DNA of 64,000 nt from Siphonodentalium dalli. Its lineage: Eukaryota > Mollusca > Scaphopoda > Gadilida > Siphonodentaliidae. Shown one piece after another: positions 50,360 to 61,431 of this stretch. How positions within the stretch are numbered: the first letter of the stretch is position 1; each line of letters starts with the position of its first letter. Location of the stretch: the NCBI GenBank assembly GCA_032622095.1, contig CP136064.1, positions 111,404,004 to 111,468,003 of the forward strand, given 5' to 3'. The notes under the pieces are model-generated. The model was not told the origin of the DNA. It ran no database searches and saw only the letters and a list, made by a program, of their open reading frames with translations. A program made the position numbers and the translations under genes.

Positions 50360-50812
50360 AGGTTAGACGGAACCAAATGTTTTCCATAGGCGACAATGCT
50401 AACATATATTGATTCTGTTTAAAAATAACAAATACAAATTACCTTATTTTGCAAAAATCAAAACTACTGATCCTTAAGACAACTTAAGACACAAATGTCT
50501 TTGGTCGGAACCATGTCTTTTTTATTTAAAAGTCAGCGCTTTTGAAACTACCGTCAGATTCGCAGAAAATTTCCCATACCAAAATAGTACAGGTATCATA
50601 AATGTTAAAATGCGTTACAGGCACCCTTAATGGACAGATTCATGAATCTTCTTTAAGTGAATCAATAGACTATAAAGCATATTTTATTTCACCACAAATA
50701 TCTTTCTCATAGTTTAACCCAATCAACAGCCAGATTCTTTTTTATGCTGATTTGAGATACCATGTAAATTCAACAAGGGGCATAATCCACCCTATTTAGT
50801 TCCTTCTAACCT
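50360..50812 (+). mobile_element. 453-bp TIR repeat, copy 1 (left bracket of the Mutator/HNH block)
   Basis: Starts AGGTTAGACGGAACCAAATG and ends TATTTAGTTCCTTCTAACCT, an inverted pair. It is almost identical to 54,699-55,151 in length, sequence and orientation. TAA occurs on both outer sides (50,357-50,359 and 50,813-50,815), a possible 3-bp duplication. Non-coding. Confidence 0.8.
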
Positions 50813-52395
50813 TAAGCTGACACAGAACCCTATTATTAATTTGATATTCTGATATTAAAATGTACATATGAGTATAATGTGTTGATTGAGAGTCGTTTCG
50901 TATATGTACCCATCTCCCCTTGGGTGTACTCGCATATCGAAGAGACACACCATATTCATTTATCAAACATGATAATTCCTTTTCTTTAGAGGGGGCGACA
51001 TAATAAAGAGTCTCTGAATGCAAATTCTTTATGTCATATATATTAATTTTGAATATTTTTCAAATCAATCACACCTTATGATCTCAGCAGCGTCCCTCGC
51101 CATCTCGCAGAAGTCGACCAGTCTGTGTTCCTGGAGTAAGCGTTAACCCCGCCTATTTTGGTGGAAATATGTCGTAACGCCAACATTCATCCTTCCAGAA
51201 AATGTACATGGCTGAACATGAGCCACTGAAATTGAAAATGAGAAATTTACATTTACCATGTGATATACCCTTATAACAGGTGGTGCTCTGAAGTCAATAT
51301 CTTTTGAGTAAATTTGCAAACATTAACCCTGCCCCTAAAACTAATTTTGGACTCTGCTAGATACCATAATGACTTCATCTGCACCACCTGCAGGGCATGG
51401 TGAGGGTCAAGGGAAATTAAGCAATTTATATCATCAGCCCATGTATGTGTGTGGCACCTATGCATCATTAAAGGTGGGAGCAGCTGATAAGGCATGGCTG
51501 TGCATATAAACAAAACAACCAGATTCCAAGAACCTGATGACAGGTAGGACATTGGCAGAATTAAAATAAATGTTCCTCCCCAGTCCAGGCAGTCATACTG
51601 TGAAAGTAAATTGCAGTGAACAGAGTGATTATTTTTCTAACAAATTCCGTGTCATTACTGGTTATGTGCTGTTTTATAATACAACAAATATGGTGTACAT
51701 AAAAGTTAAGAATGGAAGTAAATATAAGGACATCAGACATATCTGGGGGGTTCAGAAGCGGGCAGTTCAAGCCTGGGCATACACAAGGATGGAAATATTC
51801 CTAAAAATAAAGTTCGGAGAACACATGTTCGAAACAGTATAAATAGCTCACCAAAAGTTAACCCTCTGCAAACCGCTTCAATTGACAAATGCCCGACTGG
51901 GAAGGAACATGTAGAGTCATCTATTGTTACAAGATCCAAATGCTCTCAAACATCATGGTCAAAAGAAAGATATTCTGCACCCGAAAAATCAAGGTATATT
52001 AAGTTCTGATTATCTGATACCAATAATAGTTATATTAACACACTTTTAAAGCAAATATCCACCCTTAAACAGCCATAGTATAAATAATGAAAAAATTCAA
52101 AACGAGCTTCAGACCCATATTCTGGTAATTCTTCATACATATTGATGCAGTTGATACTTAAATTTGAGTATGATATGGTGGAAATAGTTTTTGGTGAAAA
52201 AAAATGTGAAAATTTTGCATATAATCATGAGAAAATTGATAAAAATTACAAAAAAACACAATTTTGCTTTAAAAGGGGTTAACACATGAAATTCGACCTT
52301 GCTGTAAACCAGAAATGATGTCATCACCATGAATTATAGCGATTTGACCAAATTTAGCATAAAAACTAAATATTTAACATAACTGGTGTGTGTGT

Positions 52396-52431
<36 letters not shown>

Positions 52432-52511
52432 CAACATTTTTCAAAATTTAGGGTCTAATGAATATTTAAAAAAAACAAAGGTGCAGAATATGTTTCTTTT
52501 TTTTATTTCAG
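50813..52511. other. Region upstream of the transposase; possible 5' exon
   Basis: A frame open from about 51,732 to 51,992 on the plus strand ends at a donor-like AG|GTATAT and could join the acceptor TTTATTTCAG at 52,511. It encodes a Ser/Lys-rich stretch without a recognisable domain. It is reported only as a possibility. A 33-base G-tract lies at 52,396-52,428, within that putative intron. Confidence 0.25.
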
Positions 52512-54346
52512 GTTGCCCGTAGTTAAAAAAAAGGCTCCAATAAAAAAAAAACCATCAGTGTGGGAAAGGGAGAGCAACTCATATAGATCTGTTCACATTC
52601 GATGTAATGCTGAGATGTGGAATTTCACATTACGAGAACACAAGTCAGACCATCCAGATTGTGATGGATTTCTACATTGGGATATGGCAGCCGAAGAGGG
52701 TCGTGGGTTGTTGTCGCGACAACGAATGATGTGTAACATGTGCAAATATAAATCTAAGATGTTTAATCTATACGAAGAGGTAATAACTGGAAAGCGTGGT
52801 CGCATAACATCACAGCAAAATATCGGTTTGTGTATTGGCCTGAGTAAAACCCCAATAGCTGCTAATGCGTTGCGTCGAATATGTTTGAGTTCAAACATCA
52901 GAGCTCCATCAACACGAGGCCTGCAAAAAAACAAGTAATAAGGTACTTGGATCAATAGTTGACAAAAACAAACTTGATCTGCAAACTCGACGTTCAGAGT
53001 TAGTGAAAAAACAGAGGCGAGAGGGAAAGACAATTCCAAGAAATGTAGATATGCAAGCCGACGCCGTTTATAATAATCCCCTATACAGCGGGCGGGGAAA
53101 AACCCGTTTCAACCAGCGACACAAGTAATTTTCTCAATTGCTGAGAACGTAACGCCAAACCATGATATCATTGGGTTGACAGTTCATAACAAATTATGTT
53201 CAATGGGCTGCCATTTAAAAGCCAAGTCATCGCATATGTGTTTCAAAGATGATTGCTGTGTTACGTTGCCCTTCGAACATAGCATCGCTGACGAAAAAAC
53301 CTGGGCAAAGGAGACACTTCATGATTTAAAGGAAAAAAAGTGGTATTCAGGCTGAAGTTCTGACAACTGATGGGGATGCCGCAACCGGTTTAGCAGCACA
53401 GGAGTTGTTTGAAGAGGACATAACCGATTCGCAACCCTTGCATCAGCTGGATACCACACATGTTTCCAGGAATCACAGAAAGTTTATCGACACCACAAAA
53501 TACTTCCTGATGTTATCGTTGGTTCGACTGCTAAATCCCGATATCAAACACAGGGCAAGTTGGCAATAGACTTATCAGACCGATGTGGGGCGGAAATAAG
53601 AAATGCTTTGAAAAAATTCCCGAGAAACTTTCCGCTTATTAAGAATACACTTTCATATGTGTGTGACGCTGTAACACAATGTTACCAGGGCAGGCATACA
53701 CTATGTAAAAACATTCTTTTGTGTGCAAGGGCACTGGCTCATCAAAAGTCACTTTTTGCCCAAAGAATTCAAATTAAAGAAATCACCTCAGTCTGAAGAA
53801 GTCATTCGCGAGCTTGTAAATCATCGACTCAATCCTGCCATGCTCGATAAAACCTGTGCGAACACCAACACCCAAAATGTGGAAAGTTTTAATCGAGCCT
53901 TAACAGCGGCAATTCCAAAAAATGTGACATTTTCAAGGAATGTGTTCGACCGGGCACAATCAGTATGCCATTCAATAAATTGTGGAGCATCAAATTCAAT
54001 AAAAAGTTTGTGTGATAATCTTGGCTGCAAAATAGCCGATGGTTCAAAGGTTGACAGATCATTACATCAAGATCAGAAAGACACTGAGTGCAGACGTCAG
54101 CACAAGAGAACGATGAGGGCTAAACGTACTCGTGTCGATAAAAGAAAAATGCTATATGTCTTGTATGAGCAACACCAGGAGGTGATTAAGTACAAAAAAA
54201 ACTCAAACATGCCATCCACATATGATACATGGTGGATTACATCCCAAACAGTCCTCGTTCAATTTGCAGCTCAATCTCCCCTGATTATATTGGTGACTTT
54301 CCCAACACAAATGGGCAGGGTTAATACACCCCCTCTGTCCACATAA
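52512..54346 (+). pseudogene. Mutator-like (MULE-type) transposase, multiply frameshifted
   Basis: Consecutive frames recover one protein of the invertebrate Mutator-like transposase family. A Lys-rich start and SVHIRC...C-x2-C region (52,512-52,930) contains GLCIGLSKTPIA. Then come NNPLYSGRGKT and ATQVIFSIAENVTP (about 53,068-53,160), a Cys/His cluster (about 53,200-53,270), LTTDGDAA (about 53,355-53,390), HQLDTTHVSRNHRKF (about 53,441-53,485), LAIDLSDRCG (about 53,560), and TQNVESFNRALTAAIPKN (about 53,868-53,925). The TTDGD and LDTTH segments fit catalytic acid positions of a DDE nuclease, which is an inference. Frame changes occur near 52,926, 53,096, 53,335, 53,495 and 53,750. Most are at A, G/A or T homopolymers, so some could be assembly errors. 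The C-terminus is basic and overlaps the convergent endonuclease frame. Confidence 0.8.
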
Positions 54347-54517
54347 ATGGCTAGCTTCTTGTGATGCAGGGCACATGAATGGTGGTATCTGCTGGCGCGT
54401 CAGTTGGTCCCGAATAACTAGGGCTAGTCGATGGGTCTTCATGCGTTCATATACGCCACCTGGCCATTTAACCCATATCACCCCATATCCCTGGTCCTTA
54501 GTTCCATGCCAAAGCAT
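54203..54517 (-). CDS. His-Me finger / HNH homing-endonuclease-like zinc protein (104 aa, possibly 5'-incomplete)
   Basis: A minus-strand frame from ATG 54,517, with open sequence upstream to about 54,640 so the true start is uncertain. It matches the zinc-binding-loop His-Me finger endonuclease pattern: an N-terminal GYGVIWVKWPGG strand region, a THRLAL helix, and the core EASHLCGQRGCINPAHL, followed after E-S-H by N-x3-R-x2-C, a further Cys, and a terminal cluster of three Cys. In the family the SH motif His is catalytic, and the Cys/His set binds zinc. It is convergent with the transposase and overlaps its 3' end (54,203-54,346). Both lie between the two 453-bp repeats, suggesting one element. 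Unlike the transposase, this frame is not visibly broken. Confidence 0.7.
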   Translation of the reverse strand: MLWHGTKDQGYGVIWVKWPGGVYERMKTHRLALVIRDQLTRQQIPPFMCPASQEASHLCGQRGCINPAHLCWESHQYNQGRLSCKLNEDCLGCNPPCIICGWHV

Positions 54518-54698
54518 GCAGGTCCCAAATGGACCCCCAAGTCGACTTCTTCTGTTCAGTTTTGATGTATAATTTGTATAGAAAGTGTTAATTTTGAGAT
54601 TTTTAATAGAAATTTGAGAGGGAGTTTGACTAAAATTCTATACTAGGACCTGGAATGGCTGGATAAGATGATGTATGTTTTTGGTTTTAATCTGCTTT

Positions 54699-55151
54699 AG
54701 GTTAGAAGGAACCAAATGTTTTCCATAGGCGACAATGCTAACATATATTGATACTGTTTAAAAATAACACATACAAATTACCTTATTTTGCAAAAATCAA
54801 AACTACTGATCCTTAAGACAACTTATGACACAAATGTCTTTGGTCGGAACCATGCCTTTTTTATTTAAAAGTCAGCGCTTTTGAAACTACAATCAGATTC
54901 GCAGAAAATTTCCCATACCAAAATAGTACAGGTATCATAAATGTTAAAATGCGTTACAGGCACCCTTAATGGACAGATTCATGAATCTTCTTTAAATGAA
55001 TCAATAGACTATAAAGCATATTTTATTTCACCATAAATATCTTGCTCATAGTTTAACCCAATCAACAGCCAGAGTGTTTTTTATGCTGATTTGAGATACC
55101 ATGTAAATTCAACAAGGGGCATAATCCACCCTATTTAGTTCCTTCTAACCT
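54699..55151 (+). mobile_element. 453-bp TIR repeat, copy 2 (right bracket)
   Basis: Starts AGGTTAGAAGGAACCAAATG and ends TAGTTCCTTCTAACCT. Same length and orientation as 50,360-50,812 with few substitutions. Its terminal repeats extend to TTTAGGTTAGAAGG/CCTTCTAACCTAAA. Confidence 0.8.
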
Positions 55152-56204
55152 AAACGGGCATCCGACAGTGGCGCACACTGGCGAGTCAGAATACTCAGCA
55201 CTTATTTACCTTATCGCCATCAACGTAAGCACGTGACTTACTATCGACAGGTGCTCGCTCACGTGATACCAGCTTGTTGATTTGTAATTTGATTGGTCAG
55301 ACTCGCAGAGTTTCGAAGATGATACAAATAGCGATGACTATTTAATATCTGGTAGGTTAGCAATCGGGCTCGCATCCGCGCACACTTGAGGGATTTGCCT
55401 CACGGATCGAGTCAATATAAAACATTCTTGATATGCGAGCTCGATTATTTCTCAGACAATCGGACTCGCATAAAATGCCACGCACACATGTAGCCAAATT
55501 TCTCAGAGACCGATGGTTCGGCAATTGGGCTGTAGTGTGCGCAGGCCTTTGTAAGATGTTATCGCGGAGAAGTTTCAACTTCACTGCGTCACTGTTGTAG
55601 ACGGCGTATCGCTTGAGGCGCCACTTTTTCAAATAATTCAATTTCAAACAATCCATTTGAAGGAAGAAGAAAATCAGTATCCTTTAGAACCAGTGTATGC
55701 TATAGTACTATAACAACACTTGTTCACCCTCAGAATATGAGATATACATTCTTATTATATGTAAACACGTGGTTTAAACAAAAATAAAAACAACAATTTT
55801 CAAGTCTGGTCATTGGAGAGTTTGACAGTAAATATTTGCAATAGCCTAAACGCACTGCATTATCGAGCCTATAAACCCAGCTAGGGTATGCGCTCAGTAT
55901 ACTGAAATCATGTATGTCTGAGAGAAAATAAATAAAACATTTATCATTGCATATTTTAGTTTCTCGGCGGCCATTTACAGAACTATTGTTTTGGAGGAAA
56001 TAAAACAGCATAATGTCTAAAAAGATGAATCAGTATCGAGTGTTTATGTCTGTTATAGTACTATAGCATACACGGTTATTATAGAGGATAATAATTTCCC
56101 CTTCAAATTGAGAGTTGAAATAGAGATATTTTAAAAATTCACGAATGGGGCGCCTCCTTAACGGACTGCACCAATGTGGCTCTCACATTTATTTTCATCT
56201 ACAG

Positions 56205-56345
56205 GAGACCTCAAAATTGGTTCAATATGCACGTATGATGAACAGTGTCCAAATACTTCATCATGCGCCTGGATTTCGTGTACGAGAAAAGTGTGCGCAT
56301 GTGCTGATGGATATGTTGCAACTTCAGACACAGAATGTTCAATAA
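56205..56345 (+). CDS. Extracellular Cys-rich/TSP1 gene, exon 4: 7-Cys EB/EGF-like module
   Basis: Acceptor TTTTCATCTACAG ends at 56,204 and donor A|GTTAGT starts at 56,346. The exon is 141 nt, phase 1 at both ends. The module GSICTYDEQC ... CACADGYVATSDTEC has spacing C-x5-C-x5-C-x4-C-x4-C-x-C-x11-C, the same seven-cysteine arrangement and exon length as exon 2. This indicates an intragenic module duplication. A competing frame with a Met start at 56,145 reads through the acceptor and has no module spacing, so it was rejected. Confidence 0.75.
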   Translation, partial: ETSKLVQYARMMNSVQILHHAPGFRVREKCAHVLMDMLQLQTQNVQ

Positions 56346-56725
56346 GTTAGTATTAACATACTCGATAATATGGGTATATTTAGTTTGTTCTGTTTCCGTA
56401 CAAATGAGGAGCAGGTCAATATATTATATACAGTTGTTTCATATATATAGAAACGGAATGTACCGCTATTTGATAAAATCGTTTATTATATGATTATAAG
56501 TTTCTTTCCCCAATTCCTATGTTAAAACGTAAAGAAAAAATGAGATATCTAACGATGTTCACCTCATTAATGAAACAACAGGTTAATAACAGTTCTGAGT
56601 GACGTCAGATACTTCAAAGGTTAACATAACTTATTATCAGACCTGGAAATAGATCAAGTTTTCCCATCGACGTTCAACGTCACAACGTCTTGTCCAATCA
56701 AAGTGTGTTTCATATAATAAAACAG

Positions 56726-56866
56726 TTATCGCATTGTTTCTTGGTTGACACGAGGAATTGTCAGCCCTTGGAAGTCAATATTCACTTCGGCCTACGGCCT
56801 TGGTGAATATTGTCTTCCCCGGGTTGACAATTCCTCATGTCAACCTCGAAACAATGCGATAATTGT
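56726..56866. repeat. Hairpin in intron 4
   Basis: TTATCGCATTGTTTC...GTTGACACGAGGAATTGTCA pairs with TGACAATTCCTCATGTCAAC...GAAACAATGCGATAA. The inner part CAATATTCACTTCGGCCTA/TAC GGCCTTGGTGAATATTG also pairs, giving arms of ~60 bp. Confidence 0.75.
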
Positions 56867-57250
56867 ATAATTTTAATCGCATTTTTGTGAATAATTGTAA
56901 AAATCTTCTTCTTTTTTTTTCACAATCCATCGTCGTCATATGAATTTGTTTTTGATAACCCAAAGTATGTAAATATATATAGAGTTGCCCAAATTGTTAG
57001 AAAACCCAAAGCGACATCGCGTCGAGTGAATTAGAAAGACCAAAAAAAAAGTGAATTTCCACAAATGAAAATGGCGGCCATCTTGGATTTCAAGCAATTG
57101 CGGGAAATTTACCACAAACCAAATCACCGGACTCGAAAATAAAAAATCACTAATCATTCCGGTATCATGATTTGAAGTAAAACTGATGGTACAGTTTGTG
57201 TACACAAACCCGGACAAGGAGCCTAGACTAATGCACTGTATATATTTCAG

Positions 57251-57307
57251 AATTATCAAGTTACGATGGAGTTTGCTTGACAACGACAACGACTCCAGTC
57301 CCCGACG
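57251..57307 (+). CDS. Extracellular Cys-rich/TSP1 gene, exon 5: Thr-rich linker
   Basis: Acceptor TATATTTCAG ends at 57,250 and donor ACG|GTGAGT starts at 57,308. The exon is 57 nt (19 codons), phase 1 on both sides. Joined to exon 4 it reads LSSYDGVCLTTTTTPVPD, a short Thr/Pro linker with one Cys, likely O-glycosylated, before the TSP1 module. It is tiny and rests on splice signals, phase and composition, so it is less certain than the module exons. A minus-strand frame across it (56,936-57,361) has no support. Confidence 0.55.
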
Positions 57308-57991
57308 GTGAGTGGTATACATAACATGTTCCTGCACATTGAGTTTGGAATAGACAACCATCCAGGTCCCGTGGTTATTTGTTGTTCACAATTTTGAGAT
57401 ATGCCAGTCAGTGTTCTGCAATTAGCTCGTTCCTTGTACAAATACATCTTCTTTTGTGCTTTAGTTCCTTCTACAAGGCGCAGAGATTGTCTTGTGGTAG
57501 CTATGACAATTATTTTCAACAACTAAAACTATCATAAACAAAGCAACATCTTCAAAATAGCTGATTTGATACAAATTTGGAAAACAGAACTAGTGCAAAC
57601 ATTAATTTGTACTTTTTTCTGAAAAAAAAATTTCGTCCAATTTGGCCTACACCTTTCAAAATGATACGTTGTGTCGAGTGAAAACAGTTTTCCCCATCAA
57701 ATTTAAATTATTTGATCTAATATGCCACCGAATGTACTAGATAACAACATCAGATCAAAATAATACATAACATAAGCTAATAAGTGTCATATTGGTTTCT
57801 ACAATTTTAGCCTATTCGCTGATTAGTAATCACAAGTCACCCAGTTGCTCTGAATTCAGTAAGCTATTCTAAAGTTGATCACGCCCAGGGACATGACAGT
57901 TACTTAAGGTGACCAATGTTATTAATTAGAGTTACAATTACGTCCGACTCTCCCAATTATAAATAGAATTACACTAACATGAAAACATTAA

Positions 57992-58338
57992 TGATACATA
58001 ATCCGATTTAACGACCCTAAATTACTATTTCTTCGGCTTCGGAACCCACCCATCAATGCCCAGCGTTATCATATTTCCAGTTTTTAAATCTGTTATGTTT
58101 CACCACCTCGAGTATTTGGCGGCCTGGCAAAAATTCAACGAATGCCGCGACATACTCTCGTTACTAAATTGCTTTGAGCAAAATGTTGATATATAACCAC
58201 ACTTTTTGTGTACTTTTATACTATAGTTGACAGTGTTTAGCATTATGTAACTGTTCTTCAAAGCGGCATTTCAAGAAATGTTGTTGTTGTTGGAATCTGG
58301 TGATATGGGGACACTCGAATCGGATTGTGTGCCTTTTA
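57992..58338. mobile_element. MITE family 2, diverged copy
   Basis: Left ATAATCCGATTTAACGACCC after TTAA (57,988-57,991); interior CCTAAATTACTATTTCTTCG and GTTGACAGTGTTTAGCATTA; right end ATCGGATTGTGTGCCTTTTA. The right TTAA is mutated. Confidence 0.6.
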
Positions 58339-58889
58339 TTTACATTATACAAATATACGAAGCTTGATATTAGCGGTAAGTGTTTGAAGCTATTCGTAAT
58401 CCAGGGCTGTGACCTACATCATTGTTTATTCTCGAAAATGGCGGCAATACGTCTCTGTCTCACATCGAAGTGAATATTCATAGTTTTCATTTTTCTTCAC
58501 CTATTTCAATTCTGCAAAGATCCACGTCATACACTTTGGCCACAACAACCCGAGAAATAAATACCGTATGTTGGACACAACTGCAGAACCAACCATATAG
58601 CTAGTACAACGGAGCGCGACCTCGGCGTAGTTATAGAATGAACAATTGAAGTTTAATGAACACGTTAAAGGTACGGTTGGCCTTGGCGGTTGGTATCCTG
58701 TGATAATATTTCCACCCGTCAAAAACCGCCACAAACAGAAAGAACAACAAAATGTAGACAGACTTTGTCCGTATACAAATAAGAGATATCGCATAAACAG
58801 TATGTTATTGTCATATCTTTGACCATTGTTATGTAAACAAATGCATAAAAAGTTACTTTTCTGGTGTTTGTTTATATTATGATGGTAAA

Positions 58890-58946
58890 CATAAAGAGCG
58901 TTCTTTGTTGGTGAATTCCTGATATGGAACGAGTAAAGAGCGTTTA
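58890..58946 (+). repeat. Dispersed repeat B, short copy 3
   Basis: ATAAAGAGCGTTCTTTGTTG, ATTCCTGATATGG and AGTAAAGAGCGTTT follow the same order and spacing as at 27,803 and 47,296. Confidence 0.55.
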
Positions 58947-59179
58947 TGCCATGTGTTTGTGATTAGCCAGCAGCATTGTGCTGTCTTCTGTAACACAATC
59001 AGGTTCTTGCTTAGGTAAAATATAGTAAATCTTTATGATAACATGCTGTTTACGCGATGGTCATGGCATATATGAACGAAACTGTATGCGTTTTAATGTT
59101 TTTCTGTTTACGGTGATTGGAACAAATATGAATATTTTCGACAACTAAGGCCTCACGTGCCTTTAATTGTATTTGCAGC

Positions 59180-59731
59180 AAAACAAATATGATTCTCGGG
59201 GTGATATACAGAACATTCACTAACCTCGATATCGACACATTCAGAACACTGTATATCGCCATGGTAAGGCCAGTACTAGAATATTGCAACACAGCTTGGA
59301 GCCCACATTATAAACATCAAAGCACAGAGCTAGAACGTATACAACGAAGAGCGACGAAAATGGTGCCTCTTGTGAGAAATTTACCTTATCGGCAACGCAT
59401 GATAAGACTGAAATTAATGTCACTCAATTTCAGAAGATTCAGGGGGGATCTCATTGAACTGTACAAAATGATGAATGGACACTATAACTTGGACCCTTAT
59501 CAGTTATTTAAAAAGAGCCCGAGCACCAATACCAGAGGGCATGAACAGAAATTAAAAAAGAAAGTGGTTAAAAAGGACACGAGAAAATTCTACTTTACAA
59601 ATAGAGTTATCCCACATTGGAATTCACTACCAAATTTCATAGTTTCTGCTGGAAGTATAGAACTGTTTAAACCATATATAGACTCACATTTTTATTATAT
59701 GAGATACGACTTTGATGACTCTCATGTATGA
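59180..59731 (+). pseudogene. 5'-truncated non-LTR retrotransposon, reverse-transcriptase C-terminal part
   Basis: An open frame (ATG 59,189, in frame from 59,180) encodes the end of an animal LINE pol of the Jockey/CR1-like kind. It has TFTNLDIDTFRTLY, then MVRPVLEYCNTAWSPH, then QRRATKMVPLVRNLPYRQRM, then RRFRGDLIELYKMM, and finally a W-x-SLP motif before the C-terminus. This is the thumb/C-terminal region after the polymerase palm; palm, endonuclease and ORF1 are absent. Loss of the 5' end is the normal outcome of incomplete target-primed reverse transcription. The short 3' UTR is followed by a GAT/GAC-rich repeat that may be its 3' tail or the target. It lies in intron 5 of the host gene. 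Confidence 0.85.
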
Positions 59732-59997
59732 TAATGTCATTATTCTTAAACAATGTGTAAATGTTACCGGAACGAGAAGTCTTAGGACTTGTTCCGTTGA
59801 TTATGATGATGAATATGTCAAAGAAAACAGATAACGAATGAGCTATGTATAATTTGTGCCAGCTCACGGTGAAACCCTTCTCCATGCACACATTACTGTT
59901 GAGAATATAAATGTGTTAAAGTGACTTCGGTCACCATTTATCGAGGTTCTGAAGCGATTATGATGGTGACCACATGATAAGTGTTAAATAGAAGGAC

Positions 59998-60290
59998 GAA
60001 GATGCTGATGATGATGGTTATGATGAAGCTTATGACGATGACGATGGTGTTGTAATGCAATGGTGATTATGTCGATGGTGATGATGTTTCAATGATAATG
60101 ACGACGACGATGCTGATGACGACGATGATGATGATGATGATGACGGCGACAACAACAACAACAACAACGACGACGACGACGACGATTACGTACGACGACG
60201 ACGACGATGATGATGATGATACTGATAATAATCATGATGATGATGATGATGATGATGACGAAGATGGTGGAGGTGACGATGAAGACGTTT
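59998..60290 (+). repeat. GAT/GAC trinucleotide-rich tract
   Basis: Imperfect (GAT)n/(GAC)n/(AAC)n, densest at 60,092-60,270. Frames here encode poly-Asp, poly-Thr or poly-Met and are spurious. Confidence 0.85.
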
Positions 60291-61110
60291 GGAAGGTCAC
60301 TGTATATTTTGTATATAAATACTTTTCGTTATTCTGTCCATCTTTTGTATTTTATTTCGTTTTCTCAATATCCATTCATGTTATTTAATTGGATCAGAGA
60401 ATAAAGCAATTCAACGCCAAAATCTCATTAAAATCAACTCTGTTCGATATCCGGTTTTTGCAGTATCAAATGTGAGTTGATGTGGTAGCCCATTAGTCTA
60501 TACTTGCAACCATGCATCCTCATTCGTATTCCACAGGCACCATCTTTAATAATACGTTAATAACACACAGCAGAGGCTAGTACGCTCTTTATTACCCATG
60601 CACCGCTGATATGTGACAAAAGCATGGACTCTCTTTATGAGAGTCGATCATTGGAATATTTGCTAGGGTCCAATCCAGTTATTTTCGGATATAGAACATG
60701 TACCGATGATGGTTTGTTGCCAAATCTGACCGGGCATCTTTAATTTGAAAAATATGCTACAATATATACTGTATACTCTCCCAGCCAATACACATTGTTA
60801 AGACCTGTGACGGAATACACTTTTGGTCATTATTATATTCTACACAGAATTTACTAGACATTTGCCGATAAATGATGACACATAATTTTTTACAAGAGTC
60901 AAATAATTGGAACATGAAATAAATTTCAATTGAACTGCTCGTTTGACACATATTAGAGAACACGTTGTAGATTATGCATATAATTATAGTTGAAAAGATT
61001 CAATCTCGGTTTTCACAATATATTAGAGCATTATTTAGCTAACATAAATATCACAATATTACACCTGTATGAACTTTGTCGCGCTCAATATTGCGACAAT
61101 GCGCGCTTAA

Positions 61111-61427
61111 CGGGAGACTGTACCCAAATACAGCTATTTATTGGCCATCTCGTAATATAAACAGAAAATATCCAATTCAAGAAATAATATGAGTCAAGGA
61201 TTGGAGTTAAATACAATCACCACACAAAGGACCACGTATTACAACCTGATAATTATAACGAAAATGAGCAATAGGCTTAAGCTATTTACTCATTTTCATT
61301 ATAATTACCATCTATGTTGTTTTACATGGTTCACCCCTGACTCAAATTCATTCATTTGTTGCATAATTTCTGTTGAATAGAGTAGGGGAGGGCTTATACA
61401 AAGGCCGCGTTTAGGTTGAGTCTCTAT
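61111..61427. mobile_element. MITE family 1, diverged copy 3
   Basis: TTAA 61,107-61,110, left CGGGAGACTGTACCCAAATA; right GGTTGAGTCTCTA, TTAA 61,428-61,431. Interior TTCATTATAATTACCAT and TTCATTTGTTGCATAATTTC match the 5.2-kb and 37.1-kb copies. Confidence 0.65.
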
Positions 61428-61431
61428 TTAA

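Larger units (their letters stand above)
40720..56204. other. Intron 3 (15.5 kb), transposon-rich
   Basis: Holds the 4.3-kb inverted-repeat element, a 41,556-41,671 hairpin, hairpins near 45,549-45,633 and 46,268-46,340, repeat B copy 2, and the Mutator/HNH block. Between 45,640 and 50,359 I find only short unconserved frames (45,626-45,880; 46,652-46,897 both strands; 48,515-48,835; 49,104-49,394) with no recognisable domains. 55,152-56,204 looks empty. Confidence 0.5.

Noticed and set aside
52593-53039. 148-codon minus-strand frame
   Set aside because: Antisense to the transposase 5' part, no recognisable domain.
60092-60404. Asp/Thr/Met-rich proteins
   Set aside because: Trinucleotide microsatellite.
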